From JBFMFE01 sp040752295 (GTDB lineage Bacteria; UBP15; UBA6099; JBFMBQ01): a stretch of DNA of 7,427 bases. Position 1 is the first letter of the stretch. Each line of letters starts with the position of its first letter. The stretch is from the NCBI GenBank assembly GCA_040752295.1, contig JBFMFE010000313.1, positions 1 through 7,427 of the forward strand. The letters are read 5' to 3'. The notes beneath the pieces were generated by a model. That model searched no databases. It was given only the letters and a program-made list of their open reading frames with translations, and was not told the origin of the DNA. Positions 5,865 to 7,427 of this stretch are shown one piece after another. The translations under genes and the position numbers were made by a program.

Positions 5865-5873
5865 TGATATAAT
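5865..5873 (+). promoter_or_regulatory. Extended -10 promoter of the oxidoreductase gene
   Basis: TGATATAAT matches the extended -10 consensus TGnTATAAT exactly. No -35 resembling TTGACA is found about 17 bases upstream, as is common for extended -10 promoters. The predicted transcription start near 5880 would be only about 7 bases before the ATG at 5887. Confidence 0.5.
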
Positions 5874-5886
5874 AAATCGCCGGGCT

Positions 5887-7290
5887 ATGAGAGTCAATTG
5901 CGGCGGGAAGGCGGGCGTTCGCGGACCGTCGGCGGCGGGGCGTTACGACGTCGTCGTCGTTGGCGCGGGCGTTTCCGGCGTCGCGGCGGCGGTCGGCGCG
6001 GCGCTTCGCGGGGTGAAGGTTCTGCTCGTGGACCGCGAATACTGTCCCGGCGGGACCGCCGTGTATTCGCTCGTCAGCCCCATGCAGACGTTTCATTCAC
6101 CCGCCGGACGCGTCATCGGAGGTGTCGCCCAGGAACTCGTCACCGAGCTGTCGCGCAGAGGGGGCAGTCCCGGGCACGTGCCCGACCCCATCGGCTTCGT
6201 TCAGACCGTGACGCCAGTTGACCCGGAGGCGCTGAAAGCCGTGATGCTGGACGTGCTCGAGAGGAGCGGGGTGGATTTTTCGGGCGGGACGCGCTTTGAG
6301 GGCGTGAGGTTTGCGCGGGAGGGTGTTCTGGGGGCGGTCGTTCTGAAGGGCGAGGGCGGCGAGGAATGGGAGGTCGGCGCGGACGCGTTCGTGGACGCGA
6401 CCGGCAACGGCGACCTCACTCACGCCTCGGGCGTGAGCATGGAAACAGACCCCGACTGCCAGCCGATGACGCTGATTTTCCGCGTGGGGGGCGTTGACGC
6501 CGGAGCGATCATCGCCTTCCAGAAGGCGCACCCGGAAGAGTTCGTTCTGAACCCCGACCCCTCCGTGCTGGACCGCGGTTACGTGGGCGTGTCGGGTTTT
6601 TTCACAAAGGTGGCGAAGGCGCGGGAGAGCGGCAGGCTCACCGTGCCCCGGGACAGGCTCCTCTTTTTCGGCGGCGTGCGCGCGGACGAAGTGGTCGTGA
6701 ACACGACGCGCGTGCAGGGCTTCAGCGGACTTCGCACCGAAGACCTGTCGGCGGCGATGAGGGAGGGCATGAGGCAGGCGCGCGAGCTGTTCGGGTTCAT
6801 GAAGGAGGAAATCCCCGGTTTCGCGAACGCCTTCATCCTCCAGGCGGCGCCGCGGATCGGCGTGAGGGAGACGAGGCGTCTGATCGGCAGGTACCGGCTC
6901 GTAGAGGACGACCTCACGGGCGCGAAAACCTTCCCGGACGTCGTCGCGAAAGGAGCGTACCCGATGGACATCCACTCAGCCGCGACGGACGGGATCGAAA
7001 CCCTCGCACTGGGAGGCGGGGGGCACTACGACGTGCCCCTGCGCTGCCTGCTGAACGGCGCGGTGAACAACCTCGTGACGGTCGGCAAGTGCATATCGGT
7101 CACGCACAGGGGGTTTTCGTCCACGCGCGTGATGCCGACGTGCATGGCGGCGGGGCAGGCTGGGGGGGTGGCGGCTTCGTTTCTCGCCGGCGCGCCGGAG
7201 ACCGACCTCGAAGAGCGCGCGTCCGCCGTCCAGGACGCGCTCATCGCGCAGGGGGCGATTCTCTTCGACAATCAGGTGGGAAAATATTGA
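5887..7290 (+). CDS. FAD-dependent oxidoreductase (FAD_oxidored family)
   Basis: The 467-residue product has an N-terminal Rossmann FAD site YDVVVVGAGVSGVAAAVGAA (20-39, GxGxxG at 26-31) and VLLVDRE (45-51) for the ribose. A GG motif follows in EYCPGGTAV (51-59), then the second FAD strand DAFVDATGNGDL (166-177). Towards the C-terminus come YPMDIH (359-364) and STRVMPTCMAAGQAGGVAA (412-430), which is typical of this family. No N-terminal signal peptide or iron-sulfur cysteine cluster is seen, so it is probably cytoplasmic. The substrate cannot be inferred. Start chosen: ATG 5887, just after an extended -10; the frame is open further upstream but that Arg-rich part overlaps the promoter. About 20 residues precede the first strand. 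No Shine-Dalgarno sequence is present. It diverges from the hydrolase gene by 119 bp, with no evidence of a functional link. Confidence 0.9.
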   Translation: MRVNCGGKAGVRGPSAAGRYDVVVVGAGVSGVAAAVGAALRGVKVLLVDREYCPGGTAVYSLVSPMQTFHSPAGRVIGGVAQELVTELSRRGGSPGHVPDPIGFVQTVTPVDPEALKAVMLDVLERSGVDFSGGTRFEGVRFAREGVLGAVVLKGEGGEEWEVGADAFVDATGNGDLTHASGVSMETDPDCQPMTLIFRVGGVDAGAIIAFQKAHPEEFVLNPDPSVLDRGYVGVSGFFTKVAKARESGRLTVPRDRLLFFGGVRADEVVVNTTRVQGFSGLRTEDLSAAMREGMRQARELFGFMKEEIPGFANAFILQAAPRIGVRETRRLIGRYRLVEDDLTGAKTFPDVVAKGAYPMDIHSAATDGIETLALGGGGHYDVPLRCLLNGAVNNLVTVGKCISVTHRGFSSTRVMPTCMAAGQAGGVAASFLAGAPETDLEERASAVQDALIAQGAILFDNQVGKY

Positions 7291-7345
7291 GGTTTGCAAG
7301 AGTGAACTTTCGCACATTCTTCGTCACGATGGATTGCGACGTCAT

Positions 7346-7427
7346 CCGCCTTGGACTGCGGCGAGTCATCGCCGCCTTCACTCCCGCGCGGAGCGCGGGA
7401 AACAAGGCGGTGTTTGCACTCCAGCCC
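7346..7427. repeat. Start of a dispersed GC-rich hairpin repeat, cut by the window edge
   Basis: After the oxidoreductase stop come two strong hairpins: GCGGCGA/TCGCCGC around GTCA (7358-7364 with 7369-7375) and TCCCGCGC/GCGCGGGA around GGA (7382-7389 with 7393-7400). TTGGACTGC (7351) is nearly the reverse complement of GCACTCCAG near the end, giving an outer imperfect palindrome. An ATG at 7330 keeps an open frame to the edge (MDCDVIRLGLRRVIAAFTPA...), but this is read through the hairpins and I do not regard it as a proven gene. No T-run follows, so it is not a classic terminator. Confidence 0.45.

Noticed and set aside
6097..6975. Long minus-strand open frame opposite the oxidoreductase gene
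   Set aside because: His/Arg/Ala-rich shadow with no recognisable motif.
111..7314. TGCGAAAGTTCAC at 111-123 recurs in reverse complement at 7302-7314
   Set aside because: For a window this size an exact 13-base match somewhere is expected at about chance level, and the flanks do not extend the match well.

Overview
The window is a GC-rich stretch of bacterial chromosome with five convincing protein genes in tight alternating orientation, separated by spacers rich in inverted repeats. The organism cannot be named from this sequence. The genes indicate a peptidoglycan-synthesising bacterium (Ddl) that O-acylates an extracytoplasmic polymer (MBOAT plus SGNH proteins). The many dispersed-repeat-like spacers would fit an uncultured member of a PVC-like or other deep-branching Gram-negative lineage, but that placement is inference.

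Layout. Positions 1-253 hold only short open frames. One of them (95-265) may be the remnant of a PIN-domain-like gene cut off by the next feature. Positions 254-744 form a 491-bp unit bounded by near-perfect 31-bp inverted repeats (29/31 matching). It has no transposase gene and looks like a non-autonomous mobile element; extra partial copies of its end sequence follow and overlap the stop codon of the next gene. 770-2017 (minus) encodes a membrane-anchored SGNH/GDSL-family protein. 2029-2205 is a second, unrelated fold-back repeat, almost touching the start of the SGNH gene. 2475-3893 (plus) encodes an AlgI-type MBOAT O-acyltransferase. 4023-4967 (minus) encodes D-alanine--D-alanine ligase. 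5147-5767 (minus) encodes a short glyoxalase-II-like metallo-beta-lactamase-fold hydrolase. 5887-7290 (plus) encodes an FAD-dependent oxidoreductase. The last ~80 bases are the beginning of a third repeat family made of short GC-rich hairpins, cut by the window edge.

Functional reading. The SGNH and MBOAT genes diverge from one spacer and are the only pair with an obvious shared job: MBOAT proteins of the AlgI/PatA type move acyl groups across the membrane, and SGNH proteins of the AlgJ/AlgX/PatB type place or remove them on a polysaccharide. The Ddl, hydrolase and oxidoreductase genes look like housekeeping or general metabolism and show no clear link to that pair. I see no CRISPR array, tRNA, rRNA or phage gene. 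The least explained parts of the window are the repeat elements, above all the 254-744 element and the 2029-2205 fold-back.
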